From contig NZ_VFIY01000006.1 of assembly GCF_006385175.1 (NCBI RefSeq), positions 62,001 through 126,000 of the forward strand: DNA of 64,000 bases. The letters run 5' to 3'. Made by a program: the position numbers and the translations under genes. The number at the start of each line of letters is the position of its first letter. Within the stretch, counting starts at the first letter, position 1. This DNA comes from Emcibacter nanhaiensis. Lineage in GTDB: Bacteria; Pseudomonadota; Alphaproteobacteria; Sphingomonadales; Emcibacteraceae. The notes under the pieces are model-generated. The model was not told the origin of the DNA. It searched no databases and saw only the letters and a list, made by a program, of their open reading frames with translations. Shown here piece after piece: positions 16,489 through 25,502 of the stretch.

Positions 16489-18819
16489 CTAGAAGCGGGC
16501 GCGCGCCTCGAGACCAATGGTCCGCGGACGGTTGGTCACCAGGCGCTGGCGGCCCGGGGTTTCCGCCGCCAGGGAGCGGCTGTCCGCCAGGTTGGCCCGT
16601 TCGTCTGTGACGTTGTCTACGAAGAGGGTCACCTCCCATTCTTCCGTCATGACGCCTGCCCGCAGGTTGAGAGCGGTCCAGGACGGACGAAGTCTCTGGG
16701 TGGCTGCGGAAGTTTCGTTGTTGGAGCTGAAGCTGCGGCCATAATAGTTGAAGTCATAGCGCAGCAACCCGTCATATCCGCCACCCACGGGGAAAATATA
16801 TTCCCCGGTGGAGGAAACGGTCCAGTTGGGCACGCCCTGGATCTTGTCACCCACGGAGACGCCGACGGCACCGGCGGCATCAGTAATTTTCGCGTCGGTA
16901 TAGCCGACGGCGAATGACATGGTCAGCCCTTCAGCGAGAAGTGCGGATGCTTCCAGTTCGAAGCCTGTGCTTTCCGCCTTGCCCGCATTACCAACATACT
17001 GGAAGCCGCAGGCGAGGCGGTTAAGCTGCTGGATATCGTTCCATTTGATGATATAACCGGCGGCATTCACTGATAGACGGTTATCAGCCAGTTTGGATTT
17101 TACACCGGCTTCATAGCTCCACAGGGAATCCGAATTAAAGGTTCTGGCATCCTGGGATGTAATGCCCAGGGCAGCGAGTTCGTCACCACAAAGGGCGTCC
17201 GAGAGGTTACCGTTGATGCCGCCGATGCGGTATCCTTTGGACGCGCTGGCGTATACATTGACATCCTCGCTGACATCGGCCTGAACGAGAACTTTCGGGT
17301 TAAAGCCGTTTTCGGATTGGTTCCCTTCGCTATAGCTAGGTCCGCCGTTGGCGAAACCGTCTGCATCGTTCTCGGCATATGTTTTGGTCTCGTACAAACG
17401 ACCGCCGGCTGTGACTGACAGCCAGTCATTGAAGTCCATGGTCGCTTCACCAAAGGCCGCATATTCCTCGGTGTTGAAAATATTCCGCGCATAATAGATG
17501 AGGTCGTCCGGCGAGATCTCGAAGCCAAGAGCATCGTTCATGCCGACCATATAGCTGTTGGGATAGAAGCGCGTATATTTGTTTTTCTGGTAAAAGACGC
17601 CCAGTGTGAACTGGAAGGGACCGTCGAATGACGAGGTATAGCGGGTTTCATGGGCAAATGACGTGAAGTCCTCGCTCTGGCTGATGTCGCTGTACAGTGG
17701 ATCAATAGGTACAATGGCATTGTTAAACAACCAGTGCAGGAAGCTTGTCATTTCCTCGGTTTCATCCAGGTAGCGGTCGAAATAGGAGGTGGTTGAAACG
17801 ATTGTCCCCTTGTCAAACTCCCAGTTAACTGTGCCGCTGGCAAGCCACCATTCCTCGTAACCCGGTTCGTCGATATCATAGAAACGATAACGATCCGTAT
17901 TGCTGGCTTCATAATCTGCAAAGGGCAGGCCGTCCGCATCAGTTTTCTGATACATGAACTTTGGGGTAAATGTCAGGTTGTCGGTGACCTGTGCAAGGCC
18001 GATAATCTGGAAACCACGGTAGGTTTCGTCGTCGATATTTTCCTTGGTTTCAAATGCCGGACCGATATTTTCGTGGACGGTCACGCCGTCGCCCGCATCG
18101 CCTTCCGTCCAGGTGGGAAGATAATGCTCGTCATAAATACCGGAATTCTCGCCGTAATAGGCGGTAATGCGTGCGGCGAATTTTTCCGGTGCCAGCGGGA
18201 TGTTGACTGTACCGTCGAGCGCCCAGTTGAGGTCGCCTTCCTTTACGGTCGACAATTTGGCGTGCACATTGCCCTCGGTTTCATCAAGGCTCGGCTGTTT
18301 GGTAATCAGCCGGATGGTACCCCCCATAGAACGGGCTCCGTAGAGGGACCCCTGCGGACCTCTCAGAACTTCGATCCGGGAAAGGTCAATGACCCGGGGC
18401 TGGATGGAGGCCGGGATTGGTGTATCGTCAATGTAGAAACCCGTTGTCCCGTCACCGAAGATCCCGCGAATGGCGGGGGAGTTGGCAGAGAAGCGGCCAT
18501 CGGATTCCGCCCCGAACCCCAGGTTCGGCACCCGGACGGCGAAATCCGTGAAGTTGTCTGCGCCCATGCGTTCCAGTTCTACACTTCCGATGGCCGTAAC
18601 GGAAAGGCCTGCTTCCTGCACCGACTGGGAACGTTTGGAAGCGGTCACGGTAATTTCTTCCAGCATCAGGGTGCTGTCTTCAGCTTCCTGGCCGTGAACT
18701 GTAGTTAAACCGCCGGCAGTGGCGATCATGGCTGTGCAGGCAAAAAGTTTGCGGCGCAGCCGTCGGGAGATGTTATATGTGATTGTATGCTTGGTTGAGC
18801 AGAATGTTTTTTCATTCAT
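16489..18819 (-). CDS. TonB-dependent receptor, sphingomonad-type
   Basis: A 776-residue receptor from ATG 18819, chosen because AGAGGA lies 8-9 nt upstream; the frame is open for 19 further codons with no ribosome site. Signal region RRKLFACTAMIATAGGLTTVHG, TonB box LEEITVTASKRSQSVQE, plug IRGIFGDGTTGFYIDDTPI and LSRIEVLRGPQGSLYGARSMGG, barrel ending LEARARF. Receptors of this type usually import organic catabolic substrates rather than siderophores. Its neighbours on the same strand are the hydroxylase, SnoaL-like protein and ferredoxin genes, suggesting a shared lipophilic substrate. The 18820-19011 stretch upstream is AT-rich with nothing else recognised. Confidence 0.92.
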   Translation of the reverse strand: MNEKTFCSTKHTITYNISRRLRRKLFACTAMIATAGGLTTVHGQEAEDSTLMLEEITVTASKRSQSVQEAGLSVTAIGSVELERMGADNFTDFAVRVPNLGFGAESDGRFSANSPAIRGIFGDGTTGFYIDDTPIPASIQPRVIDLSRIEVLRGPQGSLYGARSMGGTIRLITKQPSLDETEGNVHAKLSTVKEGDLNWALDGTVNIPLAPEKFAARITAYYGENSGIYDEHYLPTWTEGDAGDGVTVHENIGPAFETKENIDDETYRGFQIIGLAQVTDNLTFTPKFMYQKTDADGLPFADYEASNTDRYRFYDIDEPGYEEWWLASGTVNWEFDKGTIVSTTSYFDRYLDETEEMTSFLHWLFNNAIVPIDPLYSDISQSEDFTSFAHETRYTSSFDGPFQFTLGVFYQKNKYTRFYPNSYMVGMNDALGFEISPDDLIYYARNIFNTEEYAAFGEATMDFNDWLSVTAGGRLYETKTYAENDADGFANGGPSYSEGNQSENGFNPKVLVQADVSEDVNVYASASKGYRIGGINGNLSDALCGDELAALGITSQDARTFNSDSLWSYEAGVKSKLADNRLSVNAAGYIIKWNDIQQLNRLACGFQYVGNAGKAESTGFELEASALLAEGLTMSFAVGYTDAKITDAAGAVGVSVGDKIQGVPNWTVSSTGEYIFPVGGGYDGLLRYDFNYYGRSFSSNNETSAATQRLRPSWTALNLRAGVMTEEWEVTLFVDNVTDERANLADSRSLAAETPGRQRLVTNRPRTIGLEARARF

Positions 18820-19011
18820 GGACTGTTCCTCTTGTTTTGGCCCTTTATCCCTATGTTCCCGAATGTGTGCCGACATTCATAATTTCACTCGATCTTCATC
18901 CGGGTTCACAAATAGTAAATCAAAAATTTTCCTAAATGTCAAAAAATTTCTGAAAGGGAAAATATTTGGATGAGGTGTGAACTGAAACCTGACCTCCCGG
19001 TCTGCCGGAGT

Positions 19012-19047
19012 GGAAAAAACTGGCGGAACCTGTTGCTCTGCCAGTTT
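19012..19047 (-). terminator. intrinsic terminator after the PhyH gene
   Basis: On the - strand AAACTGGC, a 15-nt loop, GCCAGTTT followed by TTTCC. It lies 33 nt downstream of the PhyH stop and would end the permease-GATase-LuxR-PhyH transcript. Confidence 0.7.
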
Positions 19048-19079
19048 ACTCTGTCTGTGAAATTATGAAGCCATCCTGA

Positions 19080-19946
19080 TTAATTTTCCCTTGGCCAGAC
19101 CGGCGGGAATACTTCGCCTGAGAAGGGCTCGCCATCTTTCAGTTCAATCTGGGGCAGGGTTTCAAGAATGGAGCGATTCTCCATGAAGGTTCCCGGCCGG
19201 GCGTCAAAGACAGCGTCATCGCCCAGGTATCGAAGGGCGAGGCCACGCCGCCTTCCGGTTTTGGATCGGTTGCCGGAGGCATAGTGCAGGGTGAGGGGAT
19301 GATGGATCAGGACATCGCCCGGCTCCAGCGTCCAGCTGAGTATTTCATGCTGATCCCTTTCTGCCTCGATATCGGGAAGGGGCTCAAGCCCCGCTTTCTC
19401 ATAGATTTTTCCAAAATCCGAATCTTTTGAAAAAACATGTGGTGCATAGAGCTTGCCCCATTTGTGGGAGCCTTTTACATAGACCACAACGCCGCTTTCT
19501 TCATCCGCCCGGTCGAAGGGGACCCAGACGGACAAAATCTGGTTTCCGCGAACGGGCCAATAGGATAGATCCTGATGCCAGGGTGTGGGCTCCTCGGTAT
19601 TCGGTTCCTTGACCAGCAACTGGTCGTAAAAAAACTTCAGCGCGCCGGAATGCATGACCCGGGCGGCCAGTTCAGGCAGCGGAGAATCTTTCATAAAGGC
19701 TTTGAAAACAGGATCTCGCCACCAGATGAAAAAATCACCATAGTAGCGTCCGCGTTTTCCTTCTGGCGTATATTCCCGGGACGCAGGCCCGGGGCTTTCA
19801 AGGATGCGCTCAATGGCATCTCTCATCAATTCCACCCAGTCTTCCGGCAGGACGTTTCTGATCACTGCCGCCCCGTCTCGTTCATAGGCTTGAATTTCTT
19901 CGTCGCTGATGGCCCTGGGCAGACCGCTTGTTAATGTTCTGGTCAT
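19080..19946 (-). CDS. phytanoyl-CoA dioxygenase (PhyH)-family Fe(II)/2-oxoglutarate oxygenase
   Basis: A 288-residue protein with the PhyH facial triad: His and Asp in PWHQDLSYWPV and the distal His in LIHHPLTLHYASGNRS, followed by the 2-oxoglutarate-binding arginine. AISDEEIQAYERDGAAVIRNVL is the usual N-terminal helix. A paralogue lies at 28698 with the same HQDxSYWP motif. It is the last gene of the - operon, 75 nt after the LuxR gene, and could hydroxylate a substrate of the amine pathway; the substrate is unknown. Confidence 0.88.
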   Translation of the reverse strand: MTRTLTSGLPRAISDEEIQAYERDGAAVIRNVLPEDWVELMRDAIERILESPGPASREYTPEGKRGRYYGDFFIWWRDPVFKAFMKDSPLPELAARVMHSGALKFFYDQLLVKEPNTEEPTPWHQDLSYWPVRGNQILSVWVPFDRADEESGVVVYVKGSHKWGKLYAPHVFSKDSDFGKIYEKAGLEPLPDIEAERDQHEILSWTLEPGDVLIHHPLTLHYASGNRSKTGRRRGLALRYLGDDAVFDARPGTFMENRSILETLPQIELKDGEPFSGEVFPPVWPREN

Positions 19947-20020
19947 GAGTCTTGGTCCCTTTTATGATTTTCCCGTCATTTTAGGGCACGGCAACGGAAT
20001 ATGTCTGTCATTCGGTAGTA

Positions 20021-20827
20021 CTACAGGCCGCTGGAACCCATTTTTCCGAGGCAGAGGGCGAACAGTTCGTTGAGGCTGGATATATTAAGTTTGGCATAGG
20101 CCCTTTGCAGGAGCGTAGCGACAGTTGGGGTCTTGATCCCAAGGTCAAGGGCAACACCTTCCCGGGTCTGGCCCCGCAGGATTCTCGCACAAACTTCTAT
20201 CTCGCGTTTGCTGAGGGAGTGCCCCAGGCTTCCCACCAGCATTTCAAGCTGCTCAACGGGGGGAACTGTGGTGCTTTTCCAGGCCGCAGGCGGTCGAAGG
20301 TCCAGATGTTTCCGGATGAAGGAAAAAAGGAACCTGGATATCTGTCCAAGTCTGTCGACTTCATCAGGTTGGAAATAGCTGCTGGAAATATCTCGGTATA
20401 GATTGAATGTAAACCAGCCCTGGCTGCTGTGATCCAGAAGAGACAGGCGATCCAGCAAACCGTGCTTCTGGTATATCTCAGATCTGTAGGCCGGGTTTTC
20501 AATATCCTCGGCATGCGTCTGAACCAGCAGGGGTGAGGCGGGGTGTTCCTTCTTGCTGCCGAGCAGTTTCAAATTCGGATCATACTGGTAAAAATGGGAT
20601 TTCTCGTAAAGGGCGGCCAGTTTCGACGTTATCCCGCTGTTATTGCGACTGATGCCGTCAACCATTTGGGGCACCCAGCGGGCATCGAATATATAGAGGG
20701 TCAGGTGATCGGTGTGGACAATCTCCTCCAGCACTTTGCTCAGGCAGGAGAGGAAATTTTCCTGTCCCAGCGCGCTGACAAGCTGTCCGAGATCCAGCAT
20801 TTCCTTTTCTGACCAGAGCGGCTGCAT
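20021..20827 (-). CDS. LuxR-family transcriptional regulator
   Basis: A 268-residue regulator. The C-terminal LuxR helix-turn-helix starts near residue 205 (LSKREIEVCARILRGQTREGVALD) with the characteristic TPTVATLLQRAYAKLNISSLNEL recognition region. The ~200-residue N-terminal part is an unidentified sensor domain without an obvious receiver aspartate motif. It follows the GATase by 5 nt on the same strand and precedes PhyH, so it probably regulates this operon and its divergent partner, although it may act elsewhere. Confidence 0.85.
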   Translation of the reverse strand: MQPLWSEKEMLDLGQLVSALGQENFLSCLSKVLEEIVHTDHLTLYIFDARWVPQMVDGISRNNSGITSKLAALYEKSHFYQYDPNLKLLGSKKEHPASPLLVQTHAEDIENPAYRSEIYQKHGLLDRLSLLDHSSQGWFTFNLYRDISSSYFQPDEVDRLGQISRFLFSFIRKHLDLRPPAAWKSTTVPPVEQLEMLVGSLGHSLSKREIEVCARILRGQTREGVALDLGIKTPTVATLLQRAYAKLNISSLNELFALCLGKMGSSGL

Positions 20828-20832
20828 GGCTT

Positions 20833-21570
20833 CTATACTCGCCCGAAAGCGATGTCCCGGAACCTCTGCAGCAACGCCGGGCCTTCAGGTGTGTCCTGTA
20901 GGCCGGCCAGTATGCGGTCCGGTTCATAACCATTGGTGAGGAGATTTTCTTTGTCCGTCATCAATAGAGTCCTGATCAATTCCACCGAAATTTCCGGGTG
21001 AAACTGAATGCTCCAGGCCATGGGACCGAAACGGACGGCATGATAATTTTCATGGGCATTGCGGGCCAGGACTTCGGCGCCTTCGGGAAGCTCGAGAATC
21101 GATTCATAGTGATGAACCTGAAAAAGGGGTTCATCCGACAGCAAGCTGAACAGAGGATCGTCTTTCCTTGCGGCAGAAAATTCTACACTGACTGTTCCGG
21201 CTTCCAGCCCGTTGGGGTTCGGGCCGATTTTGCCGCCAAGCGCATGGGCAAGCAACTGATGACCGAAGCAGACCCCCAGTGTCGGGACCTTCTTTTTGAT
21301 AGCGTCCTGCAGCCAGGGACCGATATCGATCATCCAGGCACTCGGGCAGGACAGCATGAGCGGAGAACCGGTGATGAGAATGCCGGCGTAATCCTGCGGA
21401 TCCGTATTCGGCAATTCCCCCTCATGAAGGCGGAGGATCAGGGAATTCTGGTCGTCAAGGCCTGTCGGGGTGAGGAAGATATCTCCCATGTCACCGAACC
21501 TATCAAGGATCTCTGGCGTTGAATCCGGCAGTCCGCCGGTTTGCAGGATCAGCAGTTGTTTTTCCGTCAT
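20833..21570 (-). CDS. class I glutamine amidotransferase-like protein
   Basis: A 245-residue single-domain GATase. The nucleophile is Cys101 in LGVCFGHQLLAHALGG; the catalytic His-Glu is in SIQFHPEIS. It resembles the stand-alone GMP-synthase-like GATases seen in amine catabolic clusters, where they may hydrolyse gamma-glutamyl amides (the PuuD job, though this is not the PuuD C26 subfamily by motif). It overlaps the permease stop by 4 nt. True substrate not shown by sequence. Confidence 0.85.
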   Translation of the reverse strand: MTEKQLLILQTGGLPDSTPEILDRFGDMGDIFLTPTGLDDQNSLILRLHEGELPNTDPQDYAGILITGSPLMLSCPSAWMIDIGPWLQDAIKKKVPTLGVCFGHQLLAHALGGKIGPNPNGLEAGTVSVEFSAARKDDPLFSLLSDEPLFQVHHYESILELPEGAEVLARNAHENYHAVRFGPMAWSIQFHPEISVELIRTLLMTDKENLLTNGYEPDRILAGLQDTPEGPALLQRFRDIAFGRV

Positions 21571-23021
21571 CGCATCTCGCCCCCATCCAGTTCTGAAGTT
21601 GCGGCCCGCATGGTTTCAAATTCCTCCTCGGGGGCCTGGGCAACCAGATGGTGCCTGCTGTAAAACCAGAAATAAAGCATAAACGCGCCAAGGCAGAGAA
21701 GGGCGGTAATCGACCAGACAATACTCAGGGAGATGCAGACAATAAAGGCGAGGCAGGCCAGAAGGAAGCCGATGCCCGAGGTCACAAGGCCGCCGGGGGT
21801 TTTGTAAGGCCGCTTGAGATTCCGTTCCCTGAGGCGCAGGGAGATATGGGCCGCCAGCATCAGCAAATAGGATAGAGTGGCGCTGAAGACGACGATGACA
21901 ATAATCTGATCGGTCGCACGGGTCAGCGTCAGGCCGATGGCGATGGCGCCCGGGACAAGAATGGCCATATAGGGCGCTTTACGTTTGTTCGTGACCGAAA
22001 GGAAGCGCGGAAGATAGCCAGCCCGGGACAAGGCAAAAACCTGGCGCGAGTAGGCAAAGATGAGGGAGAAAAAGCTGGCCGTAATCCCGACCAGGGCAGA
22101 GATGTTGATTATATATCGCAACGGATGATCCGGGCCGTAGACCCGGGTGAACGCGATCATCAGCGGATCTGCCCCTTCGACCAGCGTGCCGGAACCGGCT
22201 GCGCCGGGGGCTGAGAGCAGGATCAAAACCGCAAAGGCCATCAGGATGGTGACCGCTGCGATCAGGCCTTTCGGGACGTCCTTCCTGGGGTTTTCGGCTT
22301 CTTCCGATGCAAGGGGTATTCCTTCGACGGCCAGAAACATGGCGATGGCAAAGGGAAAGCCGGCCCAGATCCCCAGATATCCCTGGGGAAGGAAATCAGA
22401 GGCGCCCCAGGCGTCGGCCACCGGCAGGTCGATAATATTCTGCCAGTCGAAACTGGGCAGCATCAGAATGATGAAGCTGACAAGCCCCAGTGTTGCCAGT
22501 GCCGCCAGCAGCATGAGCAGCCGCATTGATTCCTTGGCACCCGCCAGATGGACAAGGAAAAAGATGCCATAAAGCGGCAGCAGGACGACCAAACCGTCAA
22601 TGCCGGTCAGCGACGCGAAATAGCCTTCAAAGAAGAGCGCAACGCCGGCCGTGACAAAAGTATATTCAAAAACCACGGCCATACCGGTCAGAAAACCGAG
22701 GGACGGCCCGAAGGCCCGGCGTGCGAATCCGTATCCTCCACCGGCAGTGGGAATGATGGAAGACAGTTCAGCCAGCGAAAAAGTCAGGCAGAAATACATA
22801 AGCGCCATCAGGACAAGGGCGATGAAGAGCCCGCCCCAGCCGGCAAGGCCAATACCATAGTTCCAGGCTGCAAATTCGCCTGCGATCACACAGGAAACAC
22901 CAAGTGCTGCGAGTTGGACCCAACTTGCGCCACCTTTTGCAAGGGAGCGGTCATCCATATAGGTGGCGGGCGCCATTTCATAATCGGCGTCGTGCACATG
23001 TAGCGTTTTCTCCTGGGACAT
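21567..23021 (-). CDS. APC-superfamily amino acid/amine permease
   Basis: A 484-residue protein with about 12 membrane helices. GASWVQLAALGVSCVIAGEFAAWNYG near the N-terminus and AELSSIIPTAGGGYGFARRAFG match the ethanolamine/amino-acid permease branch of the APC superfamily. It is first in the - operon with the GATase and LuxR genes and divergent from the SDR/glutamine-synthetase operon, so uptake of an amine or amino acid feeding that pathway is likely. Confidence 0.9.
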   Translation of the reverse strand: MSQEKTLHVHDADYEMAPATYMDDRSLAKGGASWVQLAALGVSCVIAGEFAAWNYGIGLAGWGGLFIALVLMALMYFCLTFSLAELSSIIPTAGGGYGFARRAFGPSLGFLTGMAVVFEYTFVTAGVALFFEGYFASLTGIDGLVVLLPLYGIFFLVHLAGAKESMRLLMLLAALATLGLVSFIILMLPSFDWQNIIDLPVADAWGASDFLPQGYLGIWAGFPFAIAMFLAVEGIPLASEEAENPRKDVPKGLIAAVTILMAFAVLILLSAPGAAGSGTLVEGADPLMIAFTRVYGPDHPLRYIINISALVGITASFFSLIFAYSRQVFALSRAGYLPRFLSVTNKRKAPYMAILVPGAIAIGLTLTRATDQIIVIVVFSATLSYLLMLAAHISLRLRERNLKRPYKTPGGLVTSGIGFLLACLAFIVCISLSIVWSITALLCLGAFMLYFWFYSRHHLVAQAPEEEFETMRAATSELDGGEMR

Positions 23022-23105
23022 CTGGTTCTCCTGCAGATGGAAATATATTCAACCTATATAGCGAAGATTTTATAAAAAGTAAAAAGTTTCCGTAAAATAA
23101 AAAAG

Positions 23106-23134
23106 TTGACAAATAAGAAAATACGCCAAATAAT
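23106..23134 (+). promoter_or_regulatory. sigma70-type promoter for the SDR/glutamine-synthetase operon
   Basis: TTGACA (23106-23111), 17-nt spacer, AATAAT (23129-23134), in an AT-rich 180-nt region between the divergent permease and SDR genes. The SDR start is 70 nt downstream. Confidence 0.55.
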
Positions 23135-23204
23135 CTCCCCAATGATTTCGTCGAGCCGGGCAGATCGCACCGGTGGTTTTATAAATGGAAAAGGTATTGA
23201 CAAG

Positions 23205-23957
23205 ATGAGTGAATTCAAAGGCAAGGTGGCGTTTATCACTGGCGCAGGCGGTGGAATGGGACTGGCTATTTCCCGACAGTTTCTTAACCATGGCGGTCAG
23301 GCAATATTGATTGATGTAAAGGATGAACCCGCAGAGCTTGCCGAATTTTCCGGAAACTATGTTTATGTCCAGGGCGATCTGACTGATGAGGCGACTGTTG
23401 AGAAAGCCATGGGGCTTTCAGAAAGCACCTACGGCCGGCTGGATTATCTTGTCAATGTGGCCGGTGTTCTGTGGTTTGACCGGGATAAATCCGTATTGGA
23501 CATCGATATGGACGTCTGGGACCAGGTTTTTAACATCAACCTGCGATCCATGGCGCTGACCATTCGTCATGCCGTGCCGGTCATGCGCAAAAGCAATGGC
23601 GGGGCCATGGTCCATTTTTCCACGATCCAGTGTTTGCGTGGCGATTCCAGTCCCCAGGATGCCTATAGCGCCTCGAAGGCGGGTGTAGGCGCCCTGTCCA
23701 AATCAGCCGCGATGCAGTTTGCGGCGGACGGTATCCGGTCCAACGTTATTTATCCCGGCGTGGCCATGACTCCCATGCAGGCCCGCTGGGAAGGTAATGA
23801 TGAAATCCAGGAAGCCGTTGGCAACGCCATTCCGCTGGGACGTATGGGCGTGGCGGATGATATGGCGAATGCCTGTCTGTTCCTGCTGTCCGACAAGGCC
23901 TCCTACATCACCGGAACCGACCTGATTGTGGATGGCGGCATCTCGGCAAAACTCTAG
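23205..23957 (+). CDS. short-chain dehydrogenase/reductase (SDR)
   Basis: A 250-residue classical SDR from ATG 23205 (MSEFKGKVAFITG); the frame is open 33 codons upstream but that part is AT-rich and promoter-like. NAD-binding TGAGGGMG, LVNVAGVL, active-site Ser in VHFSTIQ and YSASK (Tyr-Lys), then VIYPGVAMTPM and the C-terminal IVDGGISAKL. It opens the + operon with the glutamine-synthetase-like and aldehyde dehydrogenase genes. Likely oxidises an alcohol or reduces a carbonyl in that pathway; substrate unknown. Confidence 0.9.
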   Translation: MSEFKGKVAFITGAGGGMGLAISRQFLNHGGQAILIDVKDEPAELAEFSGNYVYVQGDLTDEATVEKAMGLSESTYGRLDYLVNVAGVLWFDRDKSVLDIDMDVWDQVFNINLRSMALTIRHAVPVMRKSNGGAMVHFSTIQCLRGDSSPQDAYSASKAGVGALSKSAAMQFAADGIRSNVIYPGVAMTPMQARWEGNDEIQEAVGNAIPLGRMGVADDMANACLFLLSDKASYITGTDLIVDGGISAKL

Positions 23958-24116
23958 GGGAACTGATGATCGGGAATTTCTGAGGGACGGGATGGTTTAC
24001 GGCTATGATAGTATTGAAACATCCGGTCCTCAGAGCCTGCTGCAGGAATTGACAGCTGTCTACAGATTTAGGGCCGACGGGAAACGATGTCGTGCTTCTA
24101 ATGGAGAATTAATGTG

Positions 24117-25490
24117 ATGGTCGAATTGCCAAAAAATCCCACCGATGAACAGTTGTGTGCTTTTATCAAAGACAGCGATCTGGAATATGCAACGGTAGGC
24201 TTTGTGGATTTTCAGGGCGCCGTGCGGGCGAAATATGTGTCCCGCAAGAAACTCGAGAGCGCTCTGGAAGAGATGGCCTTTCCGCTGATCTCGCTGGTGC
24301 TTGATCCGACGGATGCCATTCTTTTCGCCCCCAACCTGGCTGATCCTGACTCAGGGTTCAGTGACCGTCCGGCACGGCTTGTTTCGCAGACGGCGTGCCT
24401 TTTGCCTTGGGAACGGGAGGGGCGGAACCTTTTCATCCTGGCCGAATTTACCGGCGAAGGCGAGCTATATTGCCCGCGGGGCCTGTATCGCCGGGTCTAT
24501 GACAAGTCGGTTTCGCTGGGTTTCCAGCCCTGTCATTCCCTGGAGTATGAATTTACCCTGTTCAACGAGACGTCCCAGTCTGCTTTCGATAAGGGATACC
24601 GGGATTTGCAGGTGGCAACGCCCCATAAATCCTACTATTCCCTGGTGCGTCAGGGGACCCAGTCGGAATTCTATAATCAACTCATGGACATGGCGGCCTT
24701 AACCGGTATTTCCCTGGAAAGCCTGCATGAAGAAATGGGGCCGGGATTCATGGAGGCGGCCCTGCAATATGGGGCCGGAGTGGATGTCGCCGATAGTGCG
24801 GTACTGTTTCGGACCTTCGCCAAGATTATTGCACAACGCAATGACATGCTGATGAGTTTCATGGCCCGCTGGTCCAACGATGCAGACGGGCAGAGCGGCC
24901 ATGTCCACATGTCGCTGGCAGACCTGGAGGGGCAGCCGCTTTTCCATGATGACGGCGATGCGGACAAAATGAGCCAGACCATGAAATATTTCATTGGCGG
25001 CCTGCAGGCGGCCATGGGGGATTTCCTGTTGATGTTTGCCCCGAATATCAACTCCTTCAAAAGGCTGGTGCCGGGAATCTTCGCGCCTATTTCGGCGGAG
25101 TGGGGAATTGAAAACAGAACCTGCGCCATTCGGGCAATCCCGGGCAAGCCGAAATCTTCCCGCATCGAGTGCCGTACCCCGGGGGCTGACTCTAACCCCT
25201 ATCTTTCCCTGGCCGGTGTTTTGGCAGCCGGGCTCTATGGCATTGAGAACAGGATCGAGCCCAGTCAACCGACTAAAGGGAATGCCTATGAGGCCGAGGT
25301 GCCGGAAGCGCTCAGGCTGCCGGGAAGTTTTGCCGAAGCGATTGAGAGATTTAGGGGGTCTTCCGTTGCCCGCAGCTATTTTGGCGACATGTTCGTGGAC
25401 GCTTATGCGGATACCCGTGCAGAGCAGTTGCACCAATTTGCCGCCATGGTGACGGACCGCGAATTGGAACGTTTTTTTGAATTAGTTTAA
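24117..25490 (+). CDS. glutamine synthetase-family gamma-glutamyl-amide ligase (PuuA/GlnT-like)
   Basis: A 457-residue GS-fold enzyme (from ATG 24117; a GTG lies one codon before). HSLEYEFTLF, SGHVHMSLADLEG, NINSFKRLVPGIFAPISAEWGIENRTCAIRAI and SRIECRTPGADSNPYL are the substrate and ATP-binding motifs. The N-terminal FVDFQGAVRAKYV and the sequence style match gamma-glutamylputrescine synthetases rather than housekeeping GlnA, and no adenylylation tyrosine loop is evident. It probably condenses glutamate with an amine. The 156-nt spacer from the SDR gene holds no recognised feature. Confidence 0.9.
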   Translation: MVELPKNPTDEQLCAFIKDSDLEYATVGFVDFQGAVRAKYVSRKKLESALEEMAFPLISLVLDPTDAILFAPNLADPDSGFSDRPARLVSQTACLLPWEREGRNLFILAEFTGEGELYCPRGLYRRVYDKSVSLGFQPCHSLEYEFTLFNETSQSAFDKGYRDLQVATPHKSYYSLVRQGTQSEFYNQLMDMAALTGISLESLHEEMGPGFMEAALQYGAGVDVADSAVLFRTFAKIIAQRNDMLMSFMARWSNDADGQSGHVHMSLADLEGQPLFHDDGDADKMSQTMKYFIGGLQAAMGDFLLMFAPNINSFKRLVPGIFAPISAEWGIENRTCAIRAIPGKPKSSRIECRTPGADSNPYLSLAGVLAAGLYGIENRIEPSQPTKGNAYEAEVPEALRLPGSFAEAIERFRGSSVARSYFGDMFVDAYADTRAEQLHQFAAMVTDRELERFFELV

Positions 25491-25502
25491 AGGAGAAATA
25501 AG

